From Rhizobium pisi (lineage in GTDB: Bacteria; Pseudomonadota; Alphaproteobacteria; Rhizobiales; Rhizobiaceae): DNA of 64,000 nucleotides. Under the pieces are notes generated by a model. It did no database searches. It saw only the letters and a list, made by a program, of their open reading frames with translations, and was not told where the DNA came from. The stretch is taken from assembly GCF_003938655.1 (NCBI RefSeq), contig NZ_RJJT01000022.1:1-64000 (forward strand), in the 5' to 3' direction. The first letter of the stretch is position 1; every line of letters begins with the position of its first letter. The position numbers were made by a program, and so were the translations under genes. Below are positions 16,973 to 25,678 of this stretch, piece by piece.

Positions 16973-17029
16973 ATGTATCGTGAGGTGATACATTTTCCTT
17001 GACCCCTATCTGTATCACGCTATGATACA
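16973..17029 (+). promoter_or_regulatory. higBA promoter with two palindromic operators
   Basis: Two dyads share the arms TGTATC/GATACA: 16973-16993 (7-bp arms, 7-bp spacer) and 17011-17029 (6-bp arms). A consensus-like promoter sits between and inside them: TTGACC at 16999-17004, a 16-bp spacer, and TATGAT at 17021-17026 lying within the second dyad. Binding there would block RNA polymerase, as expected for HigA autorepression. Confidence 0.8.
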
Positions 17030-17049
17030 GGGACACGAGGAGCTGGGCA

Positions 17050-17331
17050 TTGATCCGTTCTTATAAGGATGCCGTTACGGAAGCGGTTGCCGGCGGCAAG
17101 GCTCCGAAGGGCTTCCCGGCAGATCTCGTAAGACCGGCCCTTCGGAAGCTGACGATGATCGAGGCGGCGCATATCCTCGATGACCTTCGTTCGCCTCCGG
17201 GAAACCGCCTCGAGGCTTTGAAAGGCAATAGGACCGGCCAGCATTCGATCCGCATCAACGATCAATGGCGCGTCTGCTTCGTTTGGAAAGATGGCGGCGC
17301 CGAGGACGTTGAAATTGTCGACTATCACTAG
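17050..17331 (+). CDS. higB: HigB-type toxin (RelE superfamily)
   Basis: A 93-residue RelE/HigB-fold mRNA interferase: LEALKGNRTGQHSIRIN, then QWRVCFVWKDG and VEIVDYH at the end. These toxins cleave mRNA at the ribosome until neutralised by the antitoxin. It begins with TTG at 17050, preceded by GAGGAG. Toxin-first order and the 25-nt gap to an HTH antitoxin are the HigBA arrangement. Confidence 0.9.
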   Translation: MIRSYKDAVTEAVAGGKAPKGFPADLVRPALRKLTMIEAAHILDDLRSPPGNRLEALKGNRTGQHSIRINDQWRVCFVWKDGGAEDVEIVDYH

Positions 17332-17356
17332 GTAATTCACAGGAAGGAGTTCAGAT

Positions 17357-17656
17357 ATGACCAGCACGCTTCTGCCGATCCACCCCGGTGAAATCCTCCG
17401 CGAGGAGTATCTGATCCCGCTGAAGATGAGCGCCGGAGCGCTCGCCAGGAAACTCAATGTCCCGCGCACCCGCATCGAACGGCTCTCGTCGGAGGAAACC
17501 GCGGTGACAACCGACACGGCGCTTCGCCTCGCGAAGTTCTTTCGCACCACTCCTGAGTTCTGGATGAACATGCAGGCAAGCTATGATCTGAAGATACAGG
17601 CTCAGGCGCTTGCCCGAGAATTGGAGAACATCCCGGAGATGGACGCCGCCGCCTGA
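17357..17656 (+). CDS. higA: HigA-type antitoxin
   Basis: A 99-residue XRE/HigA antitoxin. It has the family opening IHPGEILREEYLIPL, an HTH near residues 25-55 (GALARKLNVPRTRIERL), and FFRTTPEFWMNMQ. It neutralises HigB by binding it and probably represses the operon through the two TGTATC dyads upstream. A good AGGAAGGAG site precedes ATG 17357. Confidence 0.92.
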   Translation: MTSTLLPIHPGEILREEYLIPLKMSAGALARKLNVPRTRIERLSSEETAVTTDTALRLAKFFRTTPEFWMNMQASYDLKIQAQALARELENIPEMDAAA

Positions 17657-17785
17657 GAGCTCGGCGTAGGCCGAATATGCCGCCACGCTCCGCGATGGCC
17701 GACTTGCCGCGAGCATCCTCGGCACCGCTGGTGGCCCCGGCATCCTCGGTCAAAGCCGAGGATGCCTGATGGCATCGCCGCAAAC

Positions 17786-18667
17786 TCATCCAGCCGTCTT
17801 GTCGAGAACGCTCCAATCGAAGCCGCGCGCCCAATCGCGGTACCGGTGCCAGCCGACCTCGGGAAAATCGCTGCGCAGGGCGGCGATGTCGGCGTCGTAG
17901 CCGGTGCGGTCGAACCATTCGAACATCAGCGCCGCATCCTCGCTCTGCTGCCGCATCGCCGCGATCGGCAGCTCCCGATAGGCGATCGGGCGGCCGAGGA
18001 CCTCTGACAGAATCTCAGCCTGCTCCTCGCCCGCCAATTCGTCGCCGGCAATGTCGAAACGTTTGCCGAACACTTCGTCACGCCGCTCGGCCAGTGCGGC
18101 GACGAAAGCGCCGATATCGGCAAGGCAGATCTGCTGCAGCACGCGCCTGCTCGGCAAAGCCGCGGCATAGACGCCTTGGCGCAGCCCGTCGACCGCCCAC
18201 GGCGCCACGGTGTTTTCCATGAAGGCGACGGGCGCGCTGATCGTGTAGGGAATGCCGAGCCCGGCGATATGCTTCTCGACGAGATATTTGCTTTCGAAAT
18301 GCGGAATGCCGGTCTTCTTGTCGGCATCAGCGACGGAGGAATAGATCAGGTGGCCGATGCCGGCGGCCTTCGCCCCTTCTGCGGCGGTTATACCCTGACG
18401 GGTTTCCGCCTCCGTCCCGGCCTCGTAGCTGCTGCCCATCAGAAACATCGTATCGACGCCCTTCGCGGCTTCAGCCACGGATGCGGCATCATCGAGATCA
18501 CCGGCAACGATCTCGATCCCTGCCGAGGCCAGCCGCTTTGCGGCGTCGCTCTCCGGCCTGCGGCAGATCGCCCTGACGCGATGACCGCGCGCCGTCAATG
18601 CGCGCACGACCGCGCCGCCCTGCTGGCCGGTGGCGCCCGTGACCAGAACGTTTCTTCCCTTGCTCAT
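17786..18667 (-). CDS. NmrA-like NAD(P)-binding oxidoreductase
   Basis: A 293-residue atypical short-chain dehydrogenase of the NmrA/HSCARG type. It has the Rossmann motif VTGATGQQGG at residues 9-18 and the C-terminal half typical of the family. Such proteins sense NAD(P) redox state or reduce quinones. The ATG at 18667 has GGAGCAGAGAG upstream; the longer upstream frame is not credible. It is divergent from a LysR gene across a 100-bp gap. Confidence 0.88.
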   Translation of the reverse strand: MSKGRNVLVTGATGQQGGAVVRALTARGHRVRAICRRPESDAAKRLASAGIEIVAGDLDDAASVAEAAKGVDTMFLMGSSYEAGTEAETRQGITAAEGAKAAGIGHLIYSSVADADKKTGIPHFESKYLVEKHIAGLGIPYTISAPVAFMENTVAPWAVDGLRQGVYAAALPSRRVLQQICLADIGAFVAALAERRDEVFGKRFDIAGDELAGEEQAEILSEVLGRPIAYRELPIAAMRQQSEDAALMFEWFDRTGYDADIAALRSDFPEVGWHRYRDWARGFDWSVLDKTAG

Positions 18668-18767
18668 CTCTCTGCTCCTTGTGGTTGGCGATGAGCCAGA
18701 GGTAAGACCTGTCACATTGAACCATAATGGCCTATAATTGAGAAACATCGTGCCACTGGTGAATACA

Positions 18768-19688
18768 ATGCTCGACCTGAACGATATCGCCGTCTTCGCC
18801 CGCGTCGTCGAAGCCGGCAGTTTCACCGCCGCCGCCCGACTGCTCGCCATGCCCAAGACGACCGTCAGCCGCCGCATTGCCGCGCTTGAGCGCGAGGTGG
18901 GCGTACGGCTGCTGCAGCGCACCACCCGCAGCCTCAAGCTGACGGATGCAGGGCGCCTCTATTACGAGGAAAGCAGCCAGGCGCTGCGCAGCCTGGAACA
19001 GGCCAAATTCCGGCTGGCTGAGGCGCGGGCAGAGCCGGCCGGCACGATCCGCATCTCCGCACCAGTCGGCTTTGGCGGCCATTTCCTCTCCGCCACGATC
19101 TTCGATTTCCTGGCGACCTACCCGAAGTCGAGGGTGGAGCTGCGCCTGACCGACGACCGGCTCAACCTTATCGAGAACGGCATAGATCTCGCCTTCCGCA
19201 CCGGCATCCTGGAGGATTCCACGCTGATCGCCCGCAAGCTCGGCTCGACCCATCGCATCCTCTGCGCCAGCCCGGATTATCTCGCCCGTTGCGGCGCACC
19301 CGATCGGCCGGCCGATCTTTCCCGCCACGACTGCGTCATCGCCGGCCCGTCGGCTGCCAATGCGCACTGGGTGCTGGAAGGCGCGGACCGCCAGGAAACG
19401 ATTTCGGTATCGGGGCGTTTCGCCGCCAATGAAATGCAGGCGGTCATGGCCGCCGCGATCGCCGGCTACGGCATCGCCCAGCTGCCGTACGGGGTGGCCG
19501 AGGCCTGCATCAAGGACGGCCGGCTGCACCGCGTTCTCGACGGCTACACGACGCCGGCCGGCGGCCTGCATGTCGTCTATCCCAGCAGTCGGCACCTGTC
19601 GCCTTTGGTCAAGGCCTTCATCGAGCTGGCAATCGATCATCTGAATACAGGCAAAGGCCCGACCGAGGGCCCTGCGATCATCTCGTGA
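18768..19688 (+). CDS. LysR-family transcriptional regulator
   Basis: A 306-residue LysR regulator with its HTH at residues 3-60 (AGSFTAAARLLAMPKTTVSR) and effector domain from about 90. It resembles the AaeR/DhcR-like group, in which the regulator controls a divergent oxidoreductase. Its neighbour is the NmrA-like gene, so that is the likely target. The start is set at ATG 18768 by alignment with the usual MLDLNDIAVF opening. Confidence 0.9.
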   Translation: MLDLNDIAVFARVVEAGSFTAAARLLAMPKTTVSRRIAALEREVGVRLLQRTTRSLKLTDAGRLYYEESSQALRSLEQAKFRLAEARAEPAGTIRISAPVGFGGHFLSATIFDFLATYPKSRVELRLTDDRLNLIENGIDLAFRTGILEDSTLIARKLGSTHRILCASPDYLARCGAPDRPADLSRHDCVIAGPSAANAHWVLEGADRQETISVSGRFAANEMQAVMAAAIAGYGIAQLPYGVAEACIKDGRLHRVLDGYTTPAGGLHVVYPSSRHLSPLVKAFIELAIDHLNTGKGPTEGPAIIS

Positions 19689-19698
19689 CAGGCCTGCG

Positions 19699-19953
19699 TC
19701 ACCGCCAGAGGAAATCCGGCCCCGTGCTCTGCGACGTCAGCTTGAGCGTCCCGTCCGGTTGCACGACATAGGTCTCGAAGACGCGGTAGCCGAAATCGCC
19801 GAGAAAGGTGTGCTGGACCACCGTTCCCGGACGATAGGGCGAATGGACCACCTTTCCGCCATAGGTGAGACTGTCAGGCAGGGGCTGCGGTTCGCCTGAC
19901 GTGCTGGCGCAGGCCGCGAGAGCGAAGAAAACGGCAATGAGCGCGTGCCTCAT
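19699..19953 (-). CDS. Small lipoprotein
   Basis: An 84-residue protein with a signal sequence and lipobox LAAC (Cys near residue 15), so probably a lipid-anchored periplasmic protein. The remainder is a small beta-rich domain with no recognised family. ATG 19953 is chosen because the signal peptide begins there. It lies 10 nt from the convergent LysR stop. Confidence 0.75.
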   Translation of the reverse strand: MRHALIAVFFALAACASTSGEPQPLPDSLTYGGKVVHSPYRPGTVVQHTFLGDFGYRVFETYVVQPDGTLKLTSQSTGPDFLWR

Positions 19954-20006
19954 CCTCACCTCTCCTCCCGGTGACATTGGCAGCGGAATAATACGACTTT
20001 GCCCGC

Positions 20007-20384
20007 TCAGAAGATAGCGTTTCTGCCTTCATAGTCTCGGCGCAGGGCCTGTGCCCGCGACAGCGCACCAGCGATCCTGTCGTCGCTGAAAGGCTTGGCG
20101 ATCACATCCAGCGCGCCTTCGATCCCGTTTCCGATGCTCTCCGGACTGGCGGTCACGAAGATGACGTCGACGCCATGGCGGTCGATCAGCCGGCGTGCCA
20201 GCTGGACGCCGCTCTGGCCGTCGGCGAGTCTGAGATCGACGAGCGCCACATCGCTTCTCGGAGCATGGGCGAGAGCCTGCTCGATCGTCGAAACCGGCCC
20301 GATGGCCTGGTGCCCGGCATCCTGCACGATACGCTCGAGTTCAAGGGCGATGAGGTTCTCATCTTCGACGATCATGACTTTCAT
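20007..20384 (-). CDS. Single-domain response regulator
   Basis: A 125-residue receiver domain with no output domain. VEDENLIALELE carries the acidic pair near residues 7-9, VALVDLRLAD carries the phosphoacceptor Asp near residue 50, the switch residue is in FVTA and the Lys in VIAKPF. Such CheY/DivK-like proteins act by protein contact; alphaproteobacteria use similar ones in HWE-kinase and stress signalling. A strong GGGAGGAGG precedes ATG 20384. No kinase gene is adjacent. Confidence 0.9.
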   Translation of the reverse strand: MKVMIVEDENLIALELERIVQDAGHQAIGPVSTIEQALAHAPRSDVALVDLRLADGQSGVQLARRLIDRHGVDVIFVTASPESIGNGIEGALDVIAKPFSDDRIAGALSRAQALRRDYEGRNAIF

Positions 20385-20713
20385 GGATATCCTCCTCCCA
20401 TGAGCAAGCGGCCCGGCGGCACACTCGCGGCAATCGATACAACGCAACTTCCCCTCGAATGTTTCCACTCCAAAAGAGATGCGTGCAAAAAATAGTAACT
20501 GATTTCCTCAGGGCGCCATTCGCGCCTTCCGCTACAGGAGGTTGCGATCTGAAGAGGGGGCTGGCCTCAAGGACGGCCCGCCGAAAGCTGACATTGCGGG
20601 CGTTGCAAAATTCCCTATTTTCCAACATTGCAAAGGTCGGGAAAACAAGTGTCGCTTTACTCGGGAATTTTGCGACGCCATCTGCACGCAAGAAATCATG
20701 AGAAGAGCAGAAG
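20385..20713. other. Spacer with 16-bp inverted repeat
   Basis: No credible gene is seen in this 330-bp gap. It contains an inverted repeat, arms at 20600-20615 and 20663-20678 (GCGTYGCAAAATTCCC type, one mismatch). That could be a small mobile-element scar or a regulatory hairpin upstream of the FGE-like gene. Confidence 0.55.
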
Positions 20714-21394
20714 TTGGATTTCGAGAGCCTTAGCCAGCATATGATACCTGTCTGCAGCGGGACAATCGTGATGCGCGATGATCGGCTTCGGGAGTCCTGG
20801 ACCGTGGCTATCAAGCCCTTTTTGATTTGCCGCTATCAGGTAACTCAGTCGTTCTATGCAAAGGTGATGGGCGTATCGCCGTCATCGATAGCGGCTGAAG
20901 ATCAGCCGGTCGAGACCGTCTCGTGGCTACATGCTGCTCGTTTCTGCAATCGACTTTCGGCAATGGTCAAATTGCCCGATCGCTATGTCTTTTCGTCCGA
21001 CGGCCAGGATGCAACTGCGGTCGCGACAAGTGATGGATTTCGGTTGCCCAGCGAGGCTGAATGGGAGTTTGCTTGCCGCGCCGGCACGAAGGGACTGCGT
21101 TACGGCCCAATTGCCGACATCGCATGGTATGGGGAAAATTCAGAAGGCGGCTCCAAGGCCGTAGGAACCAAGCGTCCCAATGATTGGGGACTTCATGATA
21201 TGTTGGGCAACGTCTGGGAGTGGTGCGAAGACGTCTATGATCCTGCTGTCTATGGTACGTATCGCATCTTTCGCGGTGGGGGATGGGCTGACCACGAGCG
21301 CGGTTGCCTAGCGACCAATCGCCGACGAAGCCACCCGACTTTTGCTATTGACGACCTTGGGTTTCGCATCGCGAGATCGTGCTTCTGGAGCTAA
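20714..21394 (+). CDS. FGE/sulfatase-modifying-factor family protein
   Basis: A 226-residue protein consisting of one formylglycine-generating-enzyme-like domain (SUMF1/EgtB fold): QVTQSFYAKVMG, GFRLPSEAEWEFACRAGT, GLHDMLGNVWEWCED and the late RGGGW and GFR blocks. True FGEs activate sulfatases, but many relatives have other or no known substrates, and no sulfatase gene is nearby. The start is TTG 20714 or ATG 20741. Codon use looks less GC-rich than its neighbours, hinting at transfer. Confidence 0.85.
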   Translation: MDFESLSQHMIPVCSGTIVMRDDRLRESWTVAIKPFLICRYQVTQSFYAKVMGVSPSSIAAEDQPVETVSWLHAARFCNRLSAMVKLPDRYVFSSDGQDATAVATSDGFRLPSEAEWEFACRAGTKGLRYGPIADIAWYGENSEGGSKAVGTKRPNDWGLHDMLGNVWEWCEDVYDPAVYGTYRIFRGGGWADHERGCLATNRRRSHPTFAIDDLGFRIARSCFWS

Positions 21395-21431
21395 CGTCAG
21401 ATCATCGCTCCCTGCATTCGTCGACCGCCAG

Positions 21432-21497
21432 AGCACCCGCCTCGCCCTTCGAGGCCCTTTGCAGGGCACCTCAGGGTGAGGCTCTCTTAAGTGCCGG
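21432..21497. repeat. Dispersed palindromic repeat, family A copy 2
   Basis: Near-identical to 15996-16060, differing by a short change in the loop between CCTT and GGCACC. It lies between the FGE-like and DUF899 genes. Confidence 0.75.
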
Positions 21498-21564
21498 CGC
21501 GATCCTCCATCGCCCCTCATCGACGCGATAGTCTCCGATCCATTTTATGGGCGCGGCATCCAAC

Positions 21565-21614
21565 CAACGCTCCTCATCCTGAGGAGCCCCGCAGCGGCCT
21601 CGAAGGACGCTCCG
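21565..21614. repeat. Dispersed palindromic repeat, family A, diverged
   Basis: Inverted-orientation relative with CTCATCCTGAGGAGCCCCGC and GGCCTCGAAGGACGC. It sits just 3' of the DUF899 gene. Confidence 0.65.
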
Positions 21615-21662
21615 CAGCATTGCTCCTTGCGTCCATCCCGCCACGCACAGCAACTGCCCCGC

Positions 21663-22451
21663 CTACCGCTTCGCCTTTGCGCTTTCCTCGCGGAACGCCG
21701 CCTCGCCGGCGTCGGAGACCTCGACCCATTTCTTGTCCGGTGCGGCATCGGCAACGTAGGCGTCGTGCCAGTTCCACCATTTGTAGGTCGGCGTCTGCGG
21801 ATAGCCCTTGGGGGAATCCTCCCAGACTTCCTGGCGGCCGAGCGGGGTGATGTCGAGATAGTTCCAGGTGCCGCCCATCTGCTCGTCGCCGCGGTTGTTG
21901 ATGAAATAGGTGCGGAAGATACGCTCGCCGTCGCGATAGAACACGTTGGTGCCGTGCCATTCGTCGACGCCGAAATCCTTGTCGAAGTCGTCGATGATCG
22001 TCACCCACGGTATCGTCCAGCCCATCCGCGCCTTCAGACTGATGATCTCGGCCTGCGGCGCGCGCGAGGCGAAGACAAGGGTCGTATCGCGCGCATTCAG
22101 ATGGGCGACATGGGCGACCTGATCGGCTACCATCGAGCAGCCGCGGCAGGCATGCTCGGGCCAGCCGAAGACGCCGGGTTCGTAAAAGGCGCGATAGACG
22201 ATGAGCTGGTGTCGGCCCGCAAACAGGTCGAGCAGGCTACCCCTGCCCTCAGGCCCTTCGAAGACATAGGTCTTTTCCACAGCCATCCACGGCATGCGCC
22301 GCCGCTCGGCGGCCAGCGCGTCGCGGGCGCGGGTGTGGGCCTTTTCCTTGACGAGCAGCTGGTTGCGAGCCGCCTCCCAGGCCTCCTGCGACACGACGGC
22401 CGGTCGCTGCATGGTCTGTCCGCCTTTTCCATTCTCGGCTGAAGCAGTCAT
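21663..22451 (-). CDS. DUF899 thioredoxin-like protein
   Basis: A 262-residue DUF899 protein with a thioredoxin-like fold: EKTYVFEGPEG, LIVYRAFYEPGV and CRGCSMVADQV, where the CXXC motif is near residue 116. ATG 22451 has GGAG upstream. The exact reaction is unknown, though redox chemistry is likely from the CXXC. It is divergent from the adenylate cyclase gene. Confidence 0.88.
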   Translation of the reverse strand: MTASAENGKGGQTMQRPAVVSQEAWEAARNQLLVKEKAHTRARDALAAERRRMPWMAVEKTYVFEGPEGRGSLLDLFAGRHQLIVYRAFYEPGVFGWPEHACRGCSMVADQVAHVAHLNARDTTLVFASRAPQAEIISLKARMGWTIPWVTIIDDFDKDFGVDEWHGTNVFYRDGERIFRTYFINNRGDEQMGGTWNYLDITPLGRQEVWEDSPKGYPQTPTYKWWNWHDAYVADAAPDKKWVEVSDAGEAAFREESAKAKR

Positions 22452-22700
22452 GGCTTTCAATCTCCTTGTTGGGCGAATTCCGGGCTTCGAAGCCCGGTTC
22501 ATCGCGCATTGGTTCGGAGATAGTTTCTCATCGCGGATTGGACAGTGGGAGTAACAAGTGTGACGTAATTTTCCCGCGGCCAGCGCCGCTGGTCCGCCGG
22601 TAGCCAACGAAGTTGATCCACCCCCAGTTGCCAAAAGCCCCCAACTGGCAGAAGCTTGCCCATGGCCATCGGCGACGGCCTGGGGAACGGATTGCGCGAC

Positions 22701-23468
22701 ATGACGACAGCCTCATCAAGTGAGCCTGCAAGGCTTGGCGGCGCCAGGATCTGCCGCGGCTGCTGGGACCAGATGCATATGCCGATCCCGATCGGCGGGC
22801 CGCTCGCGCTCCCCTTCCGCGCCTTCGGCATCACCCGCAGCAAGATGAACCCCGACATCTGCACGATCTGCGAGCGCTCCTTCCAATATGTGAAGAAGCA
22901 GCGCCAGATCACCGTCGACGCCACCATCCTCTTTGCCGATATCAGGGGCTTTACCGATCTTTCCGAGCGTATCGAGGCGGCGCAGCTCAGCGAGATCGTC
23001 AGCCTGTTCCAGGATCGCTGCGCCCAGGCGATCTGGGCGCATGACGGCATCGTCAACAAGCAGATGGGCGACGGCCTGATGGCGATCTTCAACTTCCCGA
23101 TCATCCGGAAGGATCACGCCGGCGCCGCGATCATGGCCGCGCATGAGATCCAGCGTAACTGCGCGGCGGCGCTGAGCGACCTGGCGCCCGACGCCCTGCC
23201 CGGCCGCCCCCTCGGCGTCGGCGTCGGCATCCATTCCGGTGAGGTCCAGATCGGCGAGTTCTCCAGCTTCCGCAGCGATTTCACCGCGATCGGCGGTGTC
23301 GTCAATCAGGCCGCCAGGCTGGAATCCCAGGCGGCGGCCGGCGAGATCCTCGTCTCGGCGGAGACGGCGGCAGAAGCGCCCGACCTGATCGCCGGAGCGC
23401 AAGAGCGTACGCTCGCACTCAAGGGCATCGAGCAGCCGGTGCGGGCGCGCGTACTGGTCAAGCGCTGA
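22701..23468 (+). CDS. Class III adenylate/guanylate cyclase
   Basis: A 255-residue soluble nucleotide cyclase. The catalytic domain starts near residue 72 with ILFADIRGFTDLSE (first metal Asp); MGDGLMAIF holds the second. GVGIHSGE and GGVVNQAARLE complete the site. The N-terminal 65 residues have two Cys pairs, CRGC and CTIC, flanking a His, a layout that could bind a metal or sense redox. Rhizobia carry many such cyclases. ATG 22701 is preferred over an upstream TTG at 22656. Confidence 0.88.
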   Translation: MTTASSSEPARLGGARICRGCWDQMHMPIPIGGPLALPFRAFGITRSKMNPDICTICERSFQYVKKQRQITVDATILFADIRGFTDLSERIEAAQLSEIVSLFQDRCAQAIWAHDGIVNKQMGDGLMAIFNFPIIRKDHAGAAIMAAHEIQRNCAAALSDLAPDALPGRPLGVGVGIHSGEVQIGEFSSFRSDFTAIGGVVNQAARLESQAAAGEILVSAETAAEAPDLIAGAQERTLALKGIEQPVRARVLVKR

Positions 23469-23632
23469 ACGGCAGCGGCCGCGCCACGCCCCTCTTAGAA
23501 GCATCCCCCCTCAACGTGGCGGCCGCAATTTCTCGCGCTGTGATTGCTTAACGCGCCGGATTGCAAGCCGGTTAATCCTCCGGAAACGAACATTGCTTAT
23601 CTCTCAGCCGTTTAGATCGCTGGGGGTATCTC

Positions 23633-24088
23633 ATGGGCAGTTTTTCTCTATGGCACTGGTTGATCCTCTTGATCCTGGTCATCGTGCCGTTGATCTTCAT
23701 CATCAGAAACCCGCCGGCCGGGCCGAACCGCTTCGGCGGCCCGCCTGTCGCAATGGGTTTCGGCCAGGCGATAAGCAGCTATTTCAGGAAATATGTGGAT
23801 TTCACCGGCAGAGCGAGCCGATCGGAGTTCTGGTTTTCGACGCTCTTCGTCGTTCTCGTCAGCATCGCCTTGTACGCCGTCGATCGGACCGAAGTATCGA
23901 ACCGGATCTGGTCGCTGGCTACGCTTCTTCCATCGATCGCCATGGCCACCCGGCGTTTTCACGACATCAACCGAAGCGGATGGCACCAGCTTCTTGGACT
24001 TTTATTTCCCATTGGCACGATTGCCGTCCTCGTGTGGTATTGCAGAGCGCCGGCTGCGGATCATTCCAGAACCTCCGTTTTTGCTTGA
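23633..24088 (+). CDS. DUF805 membrane protein
   Basis: A 151-residue protein with an N-terminal membrane helix (residues 8-25) followed by a DUF805 domain: YVDFTGRASRSEFW, and then RRFHDINRSGWH near residue 110. DUF805 proteins are small multipass proteins of unknown role. The ATG at 23633 is preceded by a weak site. Confidence 0.85.
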   Translation: MGSFSLWHWLILLILVIVPLIFIIRNPPAGPNRFGGPPVAMGFGQAISSYFRKYVDFTGRASRSEFWFSTLFVVLVSIALYAVDRTEVSNRIWSLATLLPSIAMATRRFHDINRSGWHQLLGLLFPIGTIAVLVWYCRAPAADHSRTSVFA

Positions 24089-24258
24089 GGATAGGGTGCC
24101 GGCCGAGCGTGGGGGTGGTTCCCGCGGGTTGAGAGCGTTGCCCCGTTGAGGCAGGATGCCGTTTGGAGGATGCCGCGCCCCAGGGACGCTGGAGGCATGT
24201 CGCGCCGCCGCTCAATAAAACCTTGAACGGCGACGCCGCCGGAGCCCTCGCCTCTCCG

Positions 24259-24648
24259 TCAGGTCTTCATGCCGGTCAATTCGGTGAACGGATAGTAGCG
24301 CAGCCGCTTGTCGCGGCAGCGCTGATCATTCGCCGTCGCGCCGAGTATTTTGCCGTCCGTGAAGGAGACGCCGAGATAAGCCCAGTCTCCCCAGCTGTGC
24401 TTGGGCACGACACGCACGCAGTAGGCATAGATCTTCTTCTCCGGCTCAAGCACCACCACGCTGGAAATGCGAGCCCACACGACGTCTCCTGCTTCGTGCC
24501 TGTAAACTCTCTTGAACACGATATTGATGAAGTTCTGCCGGACATCACTCGAGGGAGGACGCTGGGAATCCGCAACGGATTGCGACACAGGGGCATTGCA
24601 GCCGGCCAGCGCCAGCAGTGCGGCGCAAACTAGGACTTTCATTCTCAT
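24259..24648 (-). CDS. Small lipoprotein, unknown function
   Basis: A 129-residue protein with signal sequence and lipobox LAGC (Cys17). The mature part has a beta-rich stretch (YAYCVRVVPKHSWGDWAYLG) with no recognised family. It may start at either of the two Met codons at 24648 and 24642. It stands alone. Confidence 0.75.
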   Translation of the reverse strand: MRMKVLVCAALLALAGCNAPVSQSVADSQRPPSSDVRQNFINIVFKRVYRHEAGDVVWARISSVVVLEPEKKIYAYCVRVVPKHSWGDWAYLGVSFTDGKILGATANDQRCRDKRLRYYPFTELTGMKT

Positions 24649-24795
24649 TCAGTTGAATCCCTAAAGAATCGGAGCGCGGTAACGCCGCGTATTCCTACAA
24701 ACACAGCGAGAATAATATTTGCAATACATCGGAGGAATATTGCTGCAGCGGCGGGATACCGGCTGCGTGACGTGGATATATCAGTGTAGGCTCAC

Positions 24796-25119
24796 CTACA
24801 CTGTAGGATTCAAAACGGAACTCCCGGCCCCGTCGTCATCATCATCGTTGATCGACAGGCCCGCTTCCAGCGCCGCAAGAATGAAAGCCTGCCGCACCGT
24901 CTCGGCCGGCATGCGTCCGGCAAGCCAGGCGCGGCAGAAATCGATCGCTCGCTGCTGATGGACGCCGCCATTGACCGGCCAGTCGGAAACGAGTGCATAA
25001 AGCGCATCCTGCGGCGAGCGGAGAACCATTCGTTCGCCGGTATCGAGATCGATGGAGATCGGTTTTTTCCAGAAGGCGGAATGGTCGCTAATCGCAGTGG
25101 CACCTGTAACTGAAGTCAC
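24796..25119 (-). CDS. DUF982 domain protein
   Basis: A 107-residue protein with the DUF982 core (YALVSDWPVNGGVHQQRAID and AFILAALEAGL), followed by a run of aspartates. DUF982 is a small domain expanded in Rhizobiales; its function is unknown. The gene is flanked by spacers rich in repeats. Confidence 0.85.
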   Translation of the reverse strand: MTSVTGATAISDHSAFWKKPISIDLDTGERMVLRSPQDALYALVSDWPVNGGVHQQRAIDFCRAWLAGRMPAETVRQAFILAALEAGLSINDDDDDGAGSSVLNPTV

Positions 25120-25678
25120 AGGAAATTAACTGCGGAATGCCGATTTCGGTTCCAGTGCGGGGTCGGATGATGGCGCGTCGGTGGTTGATGGGTGCAAGGA
25201 GCAGCGCTGCGGCGCGTGCTTCGAGGCTGCGCCCTGCGGGCTGCGCACCTCAGCATGAGGGACGTGGGAGTATGCCGCGCCCAGTAAGTGACGTTGGCGG
25301 ATGCCACACCTCCCTCTGCCCTGCCGGGCATCTCCCCCACAAGGGTGGAGATCGGCTGGGCGTGATGGTTTCCCCAAACAATGACGGATTAGCATGGGTA
25401 GGTCGGCAGAGGGGACGGATGATCCAACCTCTTGCCGATCTCCACCCTTGTGGGGGAGATGGCCGGCAGGCAAGGGGGTATCCCACGGCGAACCCTCGAA
25501 CGGCACCAGGCCGCCTCCGACTGGATGAAGCAACTATGAAGTGGCTGGCAACCACGGCATGCCGATTGTGGGATATTTTCAATCTATCTACCAATCTTTG
25601 CATTGAGCATTCGATAAACGGTCGGCAGTTGCTTATAGCAGTAGAGGATTCAAGCTTTTTTTACAGTGGACGGCCTTC
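25120..25678. repeat. Repeat-rich spacer with 28-bp perfect inverted repeat
   Basis: This 560-bp gap has no credible gene. 25194-25262 is a diverged family-A palindrome. 25329-25356 and 25434-25461 are perfect 28-bp inverted copies (arm ends CATCTCCCCCACAAGGGTGG), 77 bp apart. Similar sequence of the ACCTTCTCCCCGC type recurs at 39691-39714 and 57561-57590. Confidence 0.75.

Noticed and set aside
17786..18937. Longer start for the NmrA-like gene
   Set aside because: The extension runs over the LysR start and has no family similarity; ATG 18667 has a good ribosome site.
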